Source: Planctomicrobium sp051466335
GTDB taxonomy: Bacteria > Planctomycetota > Planctomycetia > Planctomycetales > Planctomycetaceae
Assembly: GCF_051466335.1 (NCBI RefSeq)
Contig: NZ_CP195793.1
Coordinates: 3,534,001 to 3,598,000, forward strand
Direction of reading: 5' to 3'
DNA length: 64,000 nt
The first letter of the stretch is position 1. Each line of letters starts with the position of its first letter. Shown here one piece after another: positions 33,080 to 42,732 of this stretch. The translations under genes and the position numbers were made by a program. The notes under the pieces were generated by a model that did not search any database, was not told where the DNA came from, and saw only the letters and a list, made by a program, of their open reading frames with translations.

Positions 33080-35005
33080 CTATGACCCCAGTCGACCAAA
33101 CTGGCGATCAAGTTCATCGCGACTGAGCTTCAATGCAGTCGGCCGTCCGTGCGGACAATGGTGGGCGTCATCACAGAGATGACGTTGTGCCAAGAGCGCT
33201 TCCATCTCTTCAATCGATAACCGCTGCCCCGCCTTGATCGCTGCCTTGCAGGACATCATGTGAAGTAGACTGTCGATGAGGTCTCTCCGCTCAATACGTC
33301 GACTGCTGGTTTCGATCAATTCCACAACCGATTTCAGCAGCCCCGCGGGATCTGCTTTCGCCAACAGCGTCGGGTACCCGCAGAGTGCTACGGTATTACC
33401 ACCGAACTCCTGAAGTTGGATCCCCAGTTCTGAAAGAACATCAATCTGATCCATTAAAATTCCGACTTCTCGAGTCGAAAGCTCCACGAGCAACGGAATC
33501 AGCAGTCGCTGGACCTCAATGCCGCCTGACAAGACTCTCTTCCTCAATTGCTCATACATGATCCGCTCGTGGAGCGCATGTTGGTCGATCACCGTAATGC
33601 CTTCGGTTGTTTCGACGACCAGATAGCAATCATGAACTTGCATCGCACGGACTTCCGCTGCTGCAGATGCAGGCTTTGACTGTGCTTCGATCGTTTCAAC
33701 ATGCGTCACAGGAGGCGGAGCGGGAAGTCGTTCTGCCAACTCTGGCTTGATCGCAAACGGCGTGAATTCCGCGTCGCTACCGGACTCGGCAATTGGCCGC
33801 GATAGCTCCGGGTACTTCGCAAACGGTGGAATATGCTCCTGCAGCGGGAGCCTCGCAGCAGGAGAAGACTTCTCGTGCTGCTGATCCAATGACGAAGCCA
33901 CCCAGGAGACAAGTTCCTGCTGCTGAAAAGGAGCCTCGTCCTGCTCAGCGGATCGCCCCGCGGGTCCCCCCGGCGTACCGATGGAAAGTTTGGAATCGAG
34001 ATCCATCGACAGAAACTTGTTTCGCAGTGTCGACAGGAGCAATCGATAGAGGACCTGACTGTCCTGAAAACGAACTTCAGCTTTCGTCGGATGAACATTG
34101 ACGTCGACCTGATCAGGAGGGATCTCCAGAAACAGGAATGCGACCGGGTAACGTCCCACCATCACCAGTCCCCGGTAAGCTTCTCCGAGGGCATGTTGCA
34201 ACGAGCGATCCTGAATACAGCGTCCGTTCAGAAACAGGTACTGGCCTTTGCGAGTCCCCTTATTTTGGCTCGGGTGCCCGACAAATCCCCAGATCCGGGC
34301 CCCTCCATGCGAGGCTTCCACCGAGATCAGCTGACGTGCCAATTCACTCCCGAAAAAAAGTTCGAGGCGTTCAATCAACTGATGGGTTGGCGGCAACTCG
34401 TGGACGATCTTCCCGTTGTGGCGAAGAGTCATCTGAAGGTTTGGGTACGCGATTGCAATACGAGTAAAGTGCTCCGAGATGTGAGCAAATTCCGTGGACG
34501 GAGTTTTCAGGAACTTCCGCCGTACAGGAGTATTGAAGAACAGCTGCCGGATTTCGATCTGCGTCCCATCGGGGCATCCGCAAGCCCGCAACGGCTGAAT
34601 GACACCGCCGTGAACTTCCAGTTCAGTTCCAATCGCCTGATCTCGTTGCTTTGTCCGCAGCCGAAAGTGCGACACTTCGGAGATGGAAGCCAGTGCTTCC
34701 CCACGAAACCCCATCGTCTGGACGTTGAACAGGTCGTCGGCGTCAACCAGTTTACTCGTCGCATGGCTGGCGACAGACAGCAGCACATCGTCCGGGTGAA
34801 TTCCTTCCCCGTTGTCGACGATGCGTATCAGCTCTGCTCCCCCTTCTTCGATATCGACTTCGATCTTAGTCGACAGCGCATCAACGGAGTTTTCCAGCAT
34901 CTCCTTCACAACGCTGGCAGGTCGCTCAATAACCTCTCCCGCCGCGATCTTATTGATCACCGCTGTCGGGAGTTGGCGAATACGGGACGTCTCTTCCGTC
35001 GACAT
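33080..35005 (-). CDS. mutL: DNA mismatch repair protein MutL with endonuclease motif
   Basis: MutL couples mismatch recognition by MutS to strand excision. The 641-residue protein has the GHKL ATPase motifs VVKEMLENSVDA, DNGEGI and TMGFRGEALASI in the first 110 residues, a central Pro-rich linker (about 330-430), and a C-terminal dimerisation domain. The metal-binding endonuclease motif DQHALHERIMYE, matching DQHA-X2-E-X4-E, is intact, as are SCKAAIKAGQ and CPHGRP. It should therefore nick DNA itself, as expected in bacteria without MutH. MutS is not in the window. The start codon follows the region holding the hairpin at 35133-35163. Confidence 0.96.
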   Translation of the reverse strand: MSTEETSRIRQLPTAVINKIAAGEVIERPASVVKEMLENSVDALSTKIEVDIEEGGAELIRIVDNGEGIHPDDVLLSVASHATSKLVDADDLFNVQTMGFRGEALASISEVSHFRLRTKQRDQAIGTELEVHGGVIQPLRACGCPDGTQIEIRQLFFNTPVRRKFLKTPSTEFAHISEHFTRIAIAYPNLQMTLRHNGKIVHELPPTHQLIERLELFFGSELARQLISVEASHGGARIWGFVGHPSQNKGTRKGQYLFLNGRCIQDRSLQHALGEAYRGLVMVGRYPVAFLFLEIPPDQVDVNVHPTKAEVRFQDSQVLYRLLLSTLRNKFLSMDLDSKLSIGTPGGPAGRSAEQDEAPFQQQELVSWVASSLDQQHEKSSPAARLPLQEHIPPFAKYPELSRPIAESGSDAEFTPFAIKPELAERLPAPPPVTHVETIEAQSKPASAAAEVRAMQVHDCYLVVETTEGITVIDQHALHERIMYEQLRKRVLSGGIEVQRLLIPLLVELSTREVGILMDQIDVLSELGIQLQEFGGNTVALCGYPTLLAKADPAGLLKSVVELIETSSRRIERRDLIDSLLHMMSCKAAIKAGQRLSIEEMEALLAQRHLCDDAHHCPHGRPTALKLSRDELDRQFGRLGS

Positions 35006-35132
35006 TGAATGGAGATTTTCAGGCTACAGAGTACGAATGAAGTGTCGGGGCCAAGTCTGCTTCGAAAAGCACGTCGAGTCTCCCGCTACATGATAGTGCG
35101 TGGAGGAATGAAATCCATGCGGGACGAAACGA

Positions 35133-35163
35133 GAACGCCGCATGCAATCAGCACGCGGCGTTC
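35133..35163. terminator. Hairpin terminator between a secreted-protein gene and mutL
   Basis: GAACGCCGC (35133-35141) and GCGGCGTTC (35155-35163) form a perfect 9-bp stem with a 13-base loop, 34 bases beyond the stop of the minus-strand secreted-protein gene. The following T content is modest on either strand. Confidence 0.6.
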
Positions 35164-35196
35164 TTGAATTCACCACATTCAACGAAACTGAACGGG

Positions 35197-36999
35197 TTAT
35201 TTCAGGTTTTCTTCTGCAAACTTCGCGACAAGTGCCCCGAATGCTTTCAGGATTCCTGACTGAGCATTGCTGGAGCCAATCAGTTCATCCTTGTCATTGA
35301 GTTTAATCTCCAGAGTCAGCTCATCAGGCTGGCCCTGAAGAGCTGTCAGTGCCGTTGGAACCCACACGAAGCTTGCAAGGTTGCTCCCTGCTTTATCGCC
35401 GGGACGATTTCCTGTCGGTTCTGCTGCCTTGCGAGTTTCAACTCGCTCCTTACGGCGTCCCTTGATGTTGATCTGGTTCAGCAGTTCAAGATCTGGATCG
35501 TTTTGCATTGCATCAATGTTCTGCAACACGCGATATCCACGCAGCTTCACAGTTGCCAATACGCCATTGGCTGGACTGACTTCAGCAGCTTTTTCAATGG
35601 CGGACTTCAGCGCCTCGAGAGAGCCTGCCCCACCCGCGAGCCAGACACTGTTGTCACTCACAGCGATCCACGCTTCATTGGAGCCGCCGTAGAAGTCCGA
35701 CAGAGACTTCGGTGGAGTCTTTCCGAAAGTCACGCGGTGAATGTTGGTTTCGCGGACCTTCTCTTTGTTGAATTCAACTGCCCATCCAGATTGAGCACCT
35801 GGGACTTTGGCGAGCATCTCATTGAACTTTGCTCCACCCGTAGCTGACACACCCATGATGATGGTGTGCTTGTCACCCGATGGATAAACGTCCAAAAACC
35901 CATCCAATGATTTCTGAGAAGTCAGATTTTCTGTGAGTACGTCAACCAAAGTTGTGGCAATCTCTTCAATCGCAACCTTCTCTGCATCAGTCGGCTTCGT
36001 TGCTTTTGCGATGCGGTTTCTGAGCATCGGCAACATCATCGAATAAGTCTTTTTGGCTCCTTCAATTTGCCCCTGATTGACAGGCAAATTGACGCGAACC
36101 GAGAGGATGGCATCGGCTGGAACCTCAATCCCTGAAAATCGGCTGCCGTTTGCTTTCAAAGCGGCAAGATCTTGGGCGAGAGACGTTCCGGGGATTGCTG
36201 TGAGAGACGACGAAGCTGGGAGTTCTCCCTTTGACTTGTCGAGAGTAGCCACAAGTTCAGCGGTGTCGATTTCCGAAACCCAAAGCTGAAGTAGGTTCAT
36301 CAGCTGACTACGCGACTGCTTTCGAAATTCAAACTCTTCTTTTGTTTCAGTCGAGAGCTTTTTGAATTTCTCGGCTGCTTTGTCACGATAAATTTGGAAT
36401 GCAGCAGCACGTTCTTTGACGTGCTCTTCGTCGTTGTCGATTGCAACAAACGCGATCGCTTCGCGGTCTGTAAATGTTTTGTGCACTTCAGACGGATGAG
36501 CCAGATCAGCCGGCAGAGCTTCTTTCTGTCCAAAGAATACTGCGTAAGCAGGAGCTTTGGACAGATAACGCATCCAGCCTTCGTAGACCTGTCCGGTCAA
36601 CTCATAAAGAGTGCGGTCTTTCTTGTCCTGTGTGACATCAATTCCAATAGGAATCAGATTGTTCTCGATAAAGTCTTTCATGTCGGTGATCGGGATGATC
36701 GCCTGAGTCTGCATGCCGTTCTTTTCATCGAACACCATGTCGAACCGGACAGGCTGGTCTGTGCTGACCCCAATCAGAAAGATCTCAAGATTCGGCTGGA
36801 TCAACTTCTTCCACGTATCTTGTTTGTTCGCCAGTTTGACGACGAGATAATCGAGGAGGTCGAGTACTTTGTCAGCAGTTCCGATTCCCGCAGCGACCCG
36901 AGCTTGAGGAGCCTGCTCGGCTGCCCGCACGAAAGTCCCGTGCCCCATACAGAGGAGGGCAAAGCACACTAACCCAGAAATTCTGCTGCGGTAGCTCAC
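35197..36999 (-). CDS. Large secreted protein, function unknown
   Basis: This is a 600-residue exported protein with signal peptide LVCFALLCMGHGTFVRA. Repeated features include alpha/beta stretches such as QPVRFDMVFDEKNGMQ, DAILSVRVNLPVNQGQI and PDELTLEIKLNDKDELIG, and a Lys/Glu-rich helix (YRDKAAEKFKKLSTETKEEFEF). A short Arg/Lys/Glu-rich patch (KGRRKERVETRKAAEPTG) precedes the end. The GTG at 36999 is chosen because GAAGGAG lies seven bases upstream; an in-frame GTG 33 bases earlier has no such site. No family was recognised; the pattern is common among planctomycete periplasmic proteins of unknown role. It stands alone on the minus strand. Confidence 0.7.
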   Translation of the reverse strand: MSYRSRISGLVCFALLCMGHGTFVRAAEQAPQARVAAGIGTADKVLDLLDYLVVKLANKQDTWKKLIQPNLEIFLIGVSTDQPVRFDMVFDEKNGMQTQAIIPITDMKDFIENNLIPIGIDVTQDKKDRTLYELTGQVYEGWMRYLSKAPAYAVFFGQKEALPADLAHPSEVHKTFTDREAIAFVAIDNDEEHVKERAAAFQIYRDKAAEKFKKLSTETKEEFEFRKQSRSQLMNLLQLWVSEIDTAELVATLDKSKGELPASSSLTAIPGTSLAQDLAALKANGSRFSGIEVPADAILSVRVNLPVNQGQIEGAKKTYSMMLPMLRNRIAKATKPTDAEKVAIEEIATTLVDVLTENLTSQKSLDGFLDVYPSGDKHTIIMGVSATGGAKFNEMLAKVPGAQSGWAVEFNKEKVRETNIHRVTFGKTPPKSLSDFYGGSNEAWIAVSDNSVWLAGGAGSLEALKSAIEKAAEVSPANGVLATVKLRGYRVLQNIDAMQNDPDLELLNQINIKGRRKERVETRKAAEPTGNRPGDKAGSNLASFVWVPTALTALQGQPDELTLEIKLNDKDELIGSSNAQSGILKAFGALVAKFAEENLK

Positions 37000-37346
37000 A
37001 GCGACGCTCCTTCGATAATTCAACTCTGTCACTGCTCAATTGACAGAAGTCTGATTCGTGTTATTCGAATTCCCCAAGCCGATGATAAGCCTGATCGTAT
37101 GGGGTAATTCATCGGGTTCAATGTGTATTCGAGAATAGAACATCTCAATTGTTCGGACAAGTTCTCCGTTTCCAATGTCCTGCCCATTTCATCCGAAACT
37201 GGAACTGCTTGCATAATCAAATTTTATGGAAAATTGGCAACAGGCATTTTCTTTTAGCAATCTCCACAGGACGTACTCGACGCATCGGGAGAAATGGCAT
37301 AAATTTCGTCGTGGACTCGGTCTGGTGAAAAGGTAAGGTTGGCTTG
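37000..37346. other. Divergent intergenic region, no gene recognised
   Basis: About 350 bases separate a minus-strand secreted-protein gene from a plus-strand EVE-domain gene and should contain both promoters. Only short open frames occur here, none with a ribosome-binding site. Confidence 0.5.
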
Positions 37347-37850
37347 ATGGCTGCTCAAAAAAAGACGAACGAGAGAAAGTACTGGTTGTTCAAGTCGGAA
37401 CAAGACTGCTATTCGATCGACCATCTCGCCAAAGAGAAAAATCAGACCACGTTCTGGGACGGAGTTCGTAACTATCAAGCCCGAAATATGTTACGAGACG
37501 ACGCCCAAGTGGGAGATCGTGTATTCTTTTACCACAGCAACTGCGACCCACTGGCGATCGCCGGGGTTTGCGAAATCGTCAAAAAGGGCTATCCCGATCA
37601 CACCGCGTTCGATCCTGGTGAAAAGCACTACGACGCGAAAAGTCGACCCGATCAACCCACTTGGTTTATGGTCGATTTGAAGTTGGTGAAAAAATTCGAC
37701 ACTCCGGTGACACGCGACCAGCTGAAGGAATCCGAAGAGCTCACGGAAATGATGGTTCTCAAAAAAGGATCCCGCCTCTCGATTCAGCCGGTCACTCCGA
37801 AAGAATGGAAAGTTGTCCACAAACTGGCTGGCCTGAAGTCGGATGACTGA
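37347..37850 (+). CDS. EVE-domain protein
   Basis: This is a 167-residue cytoplasmic protein made of one EVE domain (PUA/YTH superfamily), similar to thymocyte nuclear protein 1. It starts KYWLFKSEQDCYSIDHLAKE and continues with FWDGVRNYQARNMLRDDAQVGDRVFFYHS, CDPLAIAGVCEIVK and SRLSIQPVTPKEW, the conserved modified-base-binding cage. EVE domains read modified bases in DNA or RNA and in many bacteria lie beside restriction or defence genes. Here the only close partner is a membrane flippase-like gene, overlapping by eight bases. The coexistence with a Mom-like gene about 7 kb away is noted, but linkage is weak. Confidence 0.88.
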   Translation: MAAQKKTNERKYWLFKSEQDCYSIDHLAKEKNQTTFWDGVRNYQARNMLRDDAQVGDRVFFYHSNCDPLAIAGVCEIVKKGYPDHTAFDPGEKHYDAKSRPDQPTWFMVDLKLVKKFDTPVTRDQLKESEELTEMMVLKKGSRLSIQPVTPKEWKVVHKLAGLKSDD

Positions 37851-39003
37851 TTTCGATTCACGACGGAGTGCAACGCGACCAATTCTCCCACTTGATGAAG
37901 ACTCAGAGACGATGACCGCGCAGCCCGAGTTGAAGCAAACTTCCAAACGTGGTCGCTGGGCGAAAATCGTCGTTGGATTGCTGGTTTCGATCCTCTGCTT
38001 ATGGCTCGCTGTACGGGATATGCTCAAAGATCCCGAAGCGTGGCCAAAGATTGTTGATGCGTTCAGACAGGCAAATTACGCCTCCCTGCCCGTCATCCTG
38101 ATTGTGCTCACCGTGTTCTATTGGTTGAAAGCGTGGCGTTGGCGCCTGCTGCTCAGTCCGATTGGAAATTTCCGACCGATCCGGGATCTCCTTGGTCCGA
38201 TCATGATTGGCTTTGGATTCAACAACCTTTTGCCGATGCGAATTGGTGAATTTCTCCGTTGCCACGCGCTCTCAAAGCAGCAGAGAATTCCTCTGACTCT
38301 GTCCCTTTCCAGCGTGGTGCTCGAACGTATTCTCGATGGAATGAGCGTTGTTTTTTATTTGTCGATCGGATTTCTTTTCATAAAAGGACTCGATCCGCGG
38401 GTGCAGCAAGCTGCAATGGCGTTTTCTGTCGCTGCTGCCTGCGTCGTGGTTGTCTCGCTGATCTTTGTGATCTGGACAAAACAATTTGTTCAGTGCGCCG
38501 AACGCATTCTAAAATCCCTCCCATTTCTTCCAGACGCAATCACTCAGTTCATCTGCCGCACACTCGAAACAGTGGCACAAGGATTGGCGTCACTGAAGGA
38601 TGTGCGACTCGTGTTCGCGATGCTTGTGCTCTCACTGGTGAAGTGGGGGCTGAACGGCTTCATCGTGCTATTATCGCTGTGGAGTTTTAATCTGCCACAT
38701 TCCGCCCCAATCGCGATGGTATTAATGGGAGCGATCGCGTTTGGCGTGGCAGTTCCGAGTTCCCCCGGGTACATCGGGGTGATCCAGATCATCTTCGTCA
38801 GCGCGATGAAATTCTTCACAGATGATCAGGAAGCGGTCTTTGCTTCATCAGTGTTTTATCAAGTGACTCAGTGGATCCCCGTGACTCTCGCAGGATTGAT
38901 CTACGGAATTCTCTTCCTCTCACAGGAGGGGAAATCCAAATCCGAACGAATCCTTACTGATGAGCCGGAAGTCGGCAGTCCCTCAGTGAGTGAGCAACCC
39001 TGA
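37843..39003 (+). CDS. Lysylphosphatidylglycerol synthase/flippase-like membrane protein (UPF0104)
   Basis: This is a 386-residue inner-membrane protein with about seven or eight membrane helices, first near residues 45-62. Family stretches include GFGFNNLLPMRIGEFLRCHAL, SSVVLERILDG and FGVAVPSSPGYIGVIQ, matching the membrane domain of MprF-like and AglD/UPF0104 proteins. The soluble lysyl-transferase domain of MprF is absent. Such stand-alone domains are thought to move or modify lipids, hopanoids or polyprenyl sugars. It begins inside the last codons of the EVE gene (ATGACTGA overlap), so the two are translated together. A hairpin overlaps its 3' end. Confidence 0.85.
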   Translation: MTDFDSRRSATRPILPLDEDSETMTAQPELKQTSKRGRWAKIVVGLLVSILCLWLAVRDMLKDPEAWPKIVDAFRQANYASLPVILIVLTVFYWLKAWRWRLLLSPIGNFRPIRDLLGPIMIGFGFNNLLPMRIGEFLRCHALSKQQRIPLTLSLSSVVLERILDGMSVVFYLSIGFLFIKGLDPRVQQAAMAFSVAAACVVVVSLIFVIWTKQFVQCAERILKSLPFLPDAITQFICRTLETVAQGLASLKDVRLVFAMLVLSLVKWGLNGFIVLLSLWSFNLPHSAPIAMVLMGAIAFGVAVPSSPGYIGVIQIIFVSAMKFFTDDQEAVFASSVFYQVTQWIPVTLAGLIYGILFLSQEGKSKSERILTDEPEVGSPSVSEQP

Positions 39004-39018
39004 TCGGATTGCTCACTC
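38988..39018. terminator. Hairpin between convergent genes
   Basis: GAGTGAGCAA (38988-38997) pairs with TTGCTCACTC (39009-39018), a 10-bp perfect stem that includes the last codons and stop of the flippase-like gene. It can terminate that gene and, in reverse, the TIM-barrel gene; no long T-tract follows. Confidence 0.5.
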
Positions 39019-39056
39019 TGAACTGATCGCACATTGGGAATTGAGTCTACGACGGC

Positions 39057-39965
39057 TTAGACGTCGCAGCTGGCCACTGCTTCAGATAGTCCATCCCACG
39101 CATCGCGAGTTGGAATGAATTCATGTCCAACATAGCCGTCGTATCCGACGTCGACGAGAGCCTGCATCACAGCTGGATAGAAAATTTCCTGCTTGCCGTC
39201 GATTTCACAGCGACCGGGGTTTCCTGCAGTGTGGATGTGCCCCAGATAATCTTTGTGCTGATGAATTCGGCGAATGACGTCACCGTTCATGATTTGAACG
39301 TGGTACACATCGAAGAGCAGCTTGGCGTGGTCTGATCCAACTTGCTTCAAGATGTCGATGCAGTAATCGCAGTCGTCACCCTGGTAGCCGGGGTGTCCCT
39401 TCATGGGGTGCGAATCATCACGGGTATTGAGCATCTCAAGACACAACATCACGTCGTGTTTCTCAGCGAATCCGACGATTTTCTTCAGACCTTCGACGCA
39501 GTTCTTCGCGCCTTCGTCCTTCGAAAGCCCATTCGCCATTCCAGTGAAAGTGATGACGCGTTTAACCCCTGCTTCAGCGCATTCGGTAATGCGTTTTTCG
39601 AGGGTTGCGATGCACTCCGCCCATTCATTCTTATTGTTGAACCCAGTAGGAAATCCATGGCTGGGGGCGATTGCGCAAGTCAGACCATGCTTCTTCAGTG
39701 TCGGCCAGTGCTCCGGGTCAATGAGTTCGATACTTTGGAGTCCGAGCTTCTTTGCGACCGTGCACATTTCATCGACGTTCGGCCAGGCCGCATCGTAAGT
39801 CCACTGCACCATCGACTGTTTAATCCGCCCTTTTTTCTGGGCGGTTGTTGGCTCATCAGCCTCGGCTTGGTTCAAGTGACAGGCAACTGCCGTCGCGACA
39901 CCAGCGGTCGTCATCTGCATCCACTCACGACGAGAAAATCCAGAGTTCTGATTCGGATTGGTCAT
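39057..39965 (-). CDS. Tat-exported hydroxypyruvate isomerase-like TIM barrel
   Basis: This is a 302-residue protein of the xylose-isomerase-like TIM-barrel superfamily. A twin-arginine signal SRREWMQMTTAGVATAVA directs folded export. The barrel resembles hydroxypyruvate isomerase (Hyi): RIKQSMVQWTYD at the start, LCLEMLNTRDD with the metal-binding glutamate, LLFDVYHVQIMNGD, HIHTAGNPGRCEID and YVGHEFIPT. Residues typical of Hyi metal and base (Glu, Asp, His, Glu) appear conserved. Exported versions are common in planctomycetes and may act on sugar-derived compounds. The ATG at 39965 has GGAG five bases upstream. Confidence 0.85.
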   Translation of the reverse strand: MTNPNQNSGFSRREWMQMTTAGVATAVACHLNQAEADEPTTAQKKGRIKQSMVQWTYDAAWPNVDEMCTVAKKLGLQSIELIDPEHWPTLKKHGLTCAIAPSHGFPTGFNNKNEWAECIATLEKRITECAEAGVKRVITFTGMANGLSKDEGAKNCVEGLKKIVGFAEKHDVMLCLEMLNTRDDSHPMKGHPGYQGDDCDYCIDILKQVGSDHAKLLFDVYHVQIMNGDVIRRIHQHKDYLGHIHTAGNPGRCEIDGKQEIFYPAVMQALVDVGYDGYVGHEFIPTRDAWDGLSEAVASCDV

Positions 39966-40067
39966 CTCTGCTCCGGTTTCGGGATTCAGGATAATGTGAT
40001 TCGAAAGTCTACAGCCTGCACTGCATAAACAGTTCATTATGCAGTGTAAGTACTTGAACTCAATTTG

Positions 40068-41873
40068 CTATTGATCGCGATCCGCCAGAATCTCCCAGCG
40101 TTCGTAGGCCGTTTTCAGGTTCGCTGCAATCTGGTTCAGTTGTTCGGTCGTCGTTGATATCAGTGCAGCGGGCTGTTTGAAAAATGATGGGTCAGCCATT
40201 TTGTCGTGGATCAGAGATTGTTCCTCTTCCCACTTCTGAATCTTCCCTGGAATCGCATCGAGCTCCTGACGTTCTTTATAGGTCAATTTGACCTTAGCTG
40301 GTGAAACCTGTTTGGCTGGTGCTCCCTTTTGGACAACGGCCGGTTGCTCAACAGGTTGGGATTTCTCAGCAAGTTCCCTTTGACGGAGGTAATCGTCATA
40401 CCCGCCATCGAATTCACGTACAGTTCCGTCGCCATCCAATACGAGCGTACTCGTGACAACATTATTGAGGAATGCCCGGTCGTGGCTGACGATGAGAACT
40501 GTCCCGGGATAGTTGTCGACGAGTTCTTCAAGAAGCTCAAGAGTCTCCTGATCGAGATCGTTCGTCGGTTCATCCAGCACCATCACGTTTGACGGCCGTT
40601 TGAAAATACGAGCGAGCAACATGCGGTTTCGTTCACCCCCGGAGAGATAACGAGCAGGTCGGCGAGCGCGGTCTGGAGTGAACAGAAAGTCCTGTAAATA
40701 CCCGATGATATGCTTGCGGGTCCCGTTGACCTCGATCGTTTCGAGACCTTCCCCAACATTCTCAGCGACGGTCTTTTCTTCTTCGATCTGCTCCCTGAGC
40801 TGGTCGAAGTAAATCACTTGCAGGTTGGTGCCGTGGCGGATCGTTCCTTCCGTCGGTTGGAGTTCACCGAGAATCAGCTTGAGAAGCGTACTCTTTCCCG
40901 CACCGTTGGGACCGATGATCCCGATCTTGTCTCCACGCGTAATCAGTGTCGACAGCCCAGTAATGATTGGACGCTCCCCGTATGAAAAGGAGACGTCTTT
41001 GGTCTGAACGACGATGTGGCCCGAACGATCAGCGGTTCCAGCCTGCATTTTCACATCGCCGATCCGATCACGGCGATTTCGGCGTTCTTCCCGTAATTTC
41101 TTTAAAGCGCGGACGCGACCTTCGTTGCGGGTCCTTCGAGCTTTAATCCCCTGGCGAATCCAGACCTCTTCCACCGCCAGCTTCTTGTCGAACAGCGCGT
41201 TCTGTTTTTCTTCCGCTTCGAGGAGTTGCTGCTTCCGAAAGAGGAACGTGTTGTAGTCGCAGGTCCAGTCGTACATCTTACCGCGATCGACTTCAAGAAT
41301 CCGATTCGCGAGCGCCTGTAGAAAGGCGCGGTCGTGTGTGATGAAGATCAGCGTTCCCGCATAGTTTTTCAGGAAGCCTTCCAGCCAGTTGATGGAGGCA
41401 ATGTCCAAATGGTTTGTCGGTTCGTCCAGAAGAAGAATGTCCGGTTCCTGAACGATTGCCTGCGCCAACAGAGCGCGACGCTTCATCCCTGAGGAAAGCG
41501 TGGAAAACTGAAGGTCCCCGCTCAACCCCATTCGTTCGAGAGTTTGTTCAACAGCATAGTCCGCTTCCCAGTCGTGTGCAGGATCTGGATCGGCCTCGTA
41601 ACCCGCGCGAACAAGCTCCGTCAGTGACAGATGAGATGCCTCTGAAGGAACTTCCTGAATCAAACGACGGACGCGCAGATTGGCAGCGGGGCGAATTTCC
41701 CCATCATCTGGAGACAGTTCCCCTGCGAGGATCTTCATCAACGTGGATTTGCCGGCACCGTTGCGACCAAGCAATCCGATCCGTTCACCTCGTTCGATCT
41801 CCATGCTGACGTTATCCAGCAACGCCGGACCGCTCCAGGTGAACGAAACATCCTTCAAACTCAACAACGACAT
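40068..41873 (-). CDS. uup: ABC-F family ATPase, Uup type
   Basis: This is a 601-residue soluble protein with two ABC domains. Domain 1 has Walker A GRNGAGKST, signature LSSGMKRRALLAQA and Walker B ILLLDEPTNHLD; domain 2 has GPNGAGKST, LSGGERNRMLLA and VMVLDEPTNDLD. A charged linker with KARRTRNEGRVRALKKL lies between. The C-terminal extension from about residue 510 (KLTYKERQELDAIPGKIQKW) is the coiled-coil DNA/RNA-binding domain that marks Uup among ABC-F proteins. It acts at the ribosome or on DNA (branch migration, mutation avoidance). The start has GGAG six bases upstream; the longer open frame is not coding in character. Confidence 0.92.
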   Translation of the reverse strand: MSLLSLKDVSFTWSGPALLDNVSMEIERGERIGLLGRNGAGKSTLMKILAGELSPDDGEIRPAANLRVRRLIQEVPSEASHLSLTELVRAGYEADPDPAHDWEADYAVEQTLERMGLSGDLQFSTLSSGMKRRALLAQAIVQEPDILLLDEPTNHLDIASINWLEGFLKNYAGTLIFITHDRAFLQALANRILEVDRGKMYDWTCDYNTFLFRKQQLLEAEEKQNALFDKKLAVEEVWIRQGIKARRTRNEGRVRALKKLREERRNRRDRIGDVKMQAGTADRSGHIVVQTKDVSFSYGERPIITGLSTLITRGDKIGIIGPNGAGKSTLLKLILGELQPTEGTIRHGTNLQVIYFDQLREQIEEEKTVAENVGEGLETIEVNGTRKHIIGYLQDFLFTPDRARRPARYLSGGERNRMLLARIFKRPSNVMVLDEPTNDLDQETLELLEELVDNYPGTVLIVSHDRAFLNNVVTSTLVLDGDGTVREFDGGYDDYLRQRELAEKSQPVEQPAVVQKGAPAKQVSPAKVKLTYKERQELDAIPGKIQKWEEEQSLIHDKMADPSFFKQPAALISTTTEQLNQIAANLKTAYERWEILADRDQ

Positions 41874-41911
41874 GTCCGGCTCCGGTATACAACGAGGGCG
41901 ATCATGCCATC

Positions 41912-42160
41912 GTGCAAGCAGTTTACAGAGAGAGCCGGACGGGGCAAAGCAGATCGACGCAATCGCAGCGAGGAAAAAGAATTTCGCTGATCCGCATAAA
42001 AAAAATACTGCCAGCGCCGTTCGTTGAAATTGCTGAAGGGTGGACCTCGCAGCGACTCCGGGAGCAGTGCATCGAGATGGCGAGGCGACTTTATCGCGAT
42101 CTCGAGACACTTATTACGACAGCGGACGCCGGCAGTGATGAAATCAGTTGTCTTCGATAA
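41912..42160 (+). CDS. Possible small hypothetical protein (weak)
   Basis: This frame would encode 82 residues. The second half has an amphipathic helix (TSQRLREQCIEMARRLYRDL) that looks protein-like, while the first 30 residues are basic and of low quality. No ribosome-binding site is visible at the first ATG and a later start is possible. It is divergent from uup. It may be chance. Confidence 0.22.
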   Translation: MQAVYRESRTGQSRSTQSQRGKRISLIRIKKILPAPFVEIAEGWTSQRLREQCIEMARRLYRDLETLITTADAGSDEISCLR

Positions 42161-42185
42161 GTAGGCATCAATTGCATGCGATAAC

Positions 42186-42219
42186 AACAAAAACACCCGG
42201 GAAGTTTGCCCGGGCGTTT
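42186..42219 (-). terminator. Orphan terminator-like hairpin (minus strand)
   Basis: AAACACCCGGG (42191-42201) and CCCGGGCGTTT (42209-42219) pair with one G-T-type mismatch. On the minus strand the stem is followed by T-rich sequence from the ACAACAAAAA at 42184-42193. No minus-strand gene is recognised to its right. Confidence 0.55.
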
Positions 42220-42732
42220 GAACCTGCGTGAACCATCATCTGTTTACCGAATCAATGATGAGTTCTGTCGTTCGCAGACGCCAAGGTCTGAGAACAACAA
42301 CATAGACAGCACAGACAGTGAACCGTTGTTTGGCACATGCCTCTGTTTTCGGTCATTTGTGCCGATTGCTGAAAAGTAATCGAAAAAGGACAATTGAATT
42401 CCATGAACTTCATGGGCTCTGGACCGACGACCGTTAAAGTCGTGATTCCAATCAATCGGCCGTCATTGATCCCAATCAAGTCGCTCGTGTTATCAAACTG
42501 TGCAATTGATCATCAGTTCAGGTGCTGCCGTCGAACCCGGACGAACGAATCTCCAGGAGGACAAAATCTCTTCCGCCTTTAAACCCCCTGCCTTCGTCAA
42601 TTCAGGAAATTGATTCTTACGACGGCAAACGGCATTTGATGACAGTTCCTCCCAACTTCACTACAAACCGGGATTCCTGATGGGAACCGGCAATCCTAAC
42701 TGATCAACGTTTTCAGAAATCCGATCGAGCAA

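Larger units (their letters stand above)
41874..42732. other. Long intergenic stretch with an orphan hairpin
   Basis: About 860 bases separate uup from trmL. A weakly supported small plus-strand frame may lie at 41912-42160, and a minus-strand terminator-like hairpin sits at 42191-42219. Between 42220 and 42732 no frame looks protein-coding, though the hairpin could end a transcript from there. Confidence 0.45.

Noticed and set aside
34091..35008. Plus-strand open frame of 305 codons opposite mutL
   Set aside because: It is antisense to clear MutL ATPase motifs and has no recognisable protein features; it is a shadow caused by codon bias.
42252..42479. Minus-strand frame of 75 codons ending near the orphan hairpin
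   Set aside because: Its Cys-rich C-terminus and lack of ribosome-binding site or homology make it an unlikely gene, although a non-coding transcript is possible.
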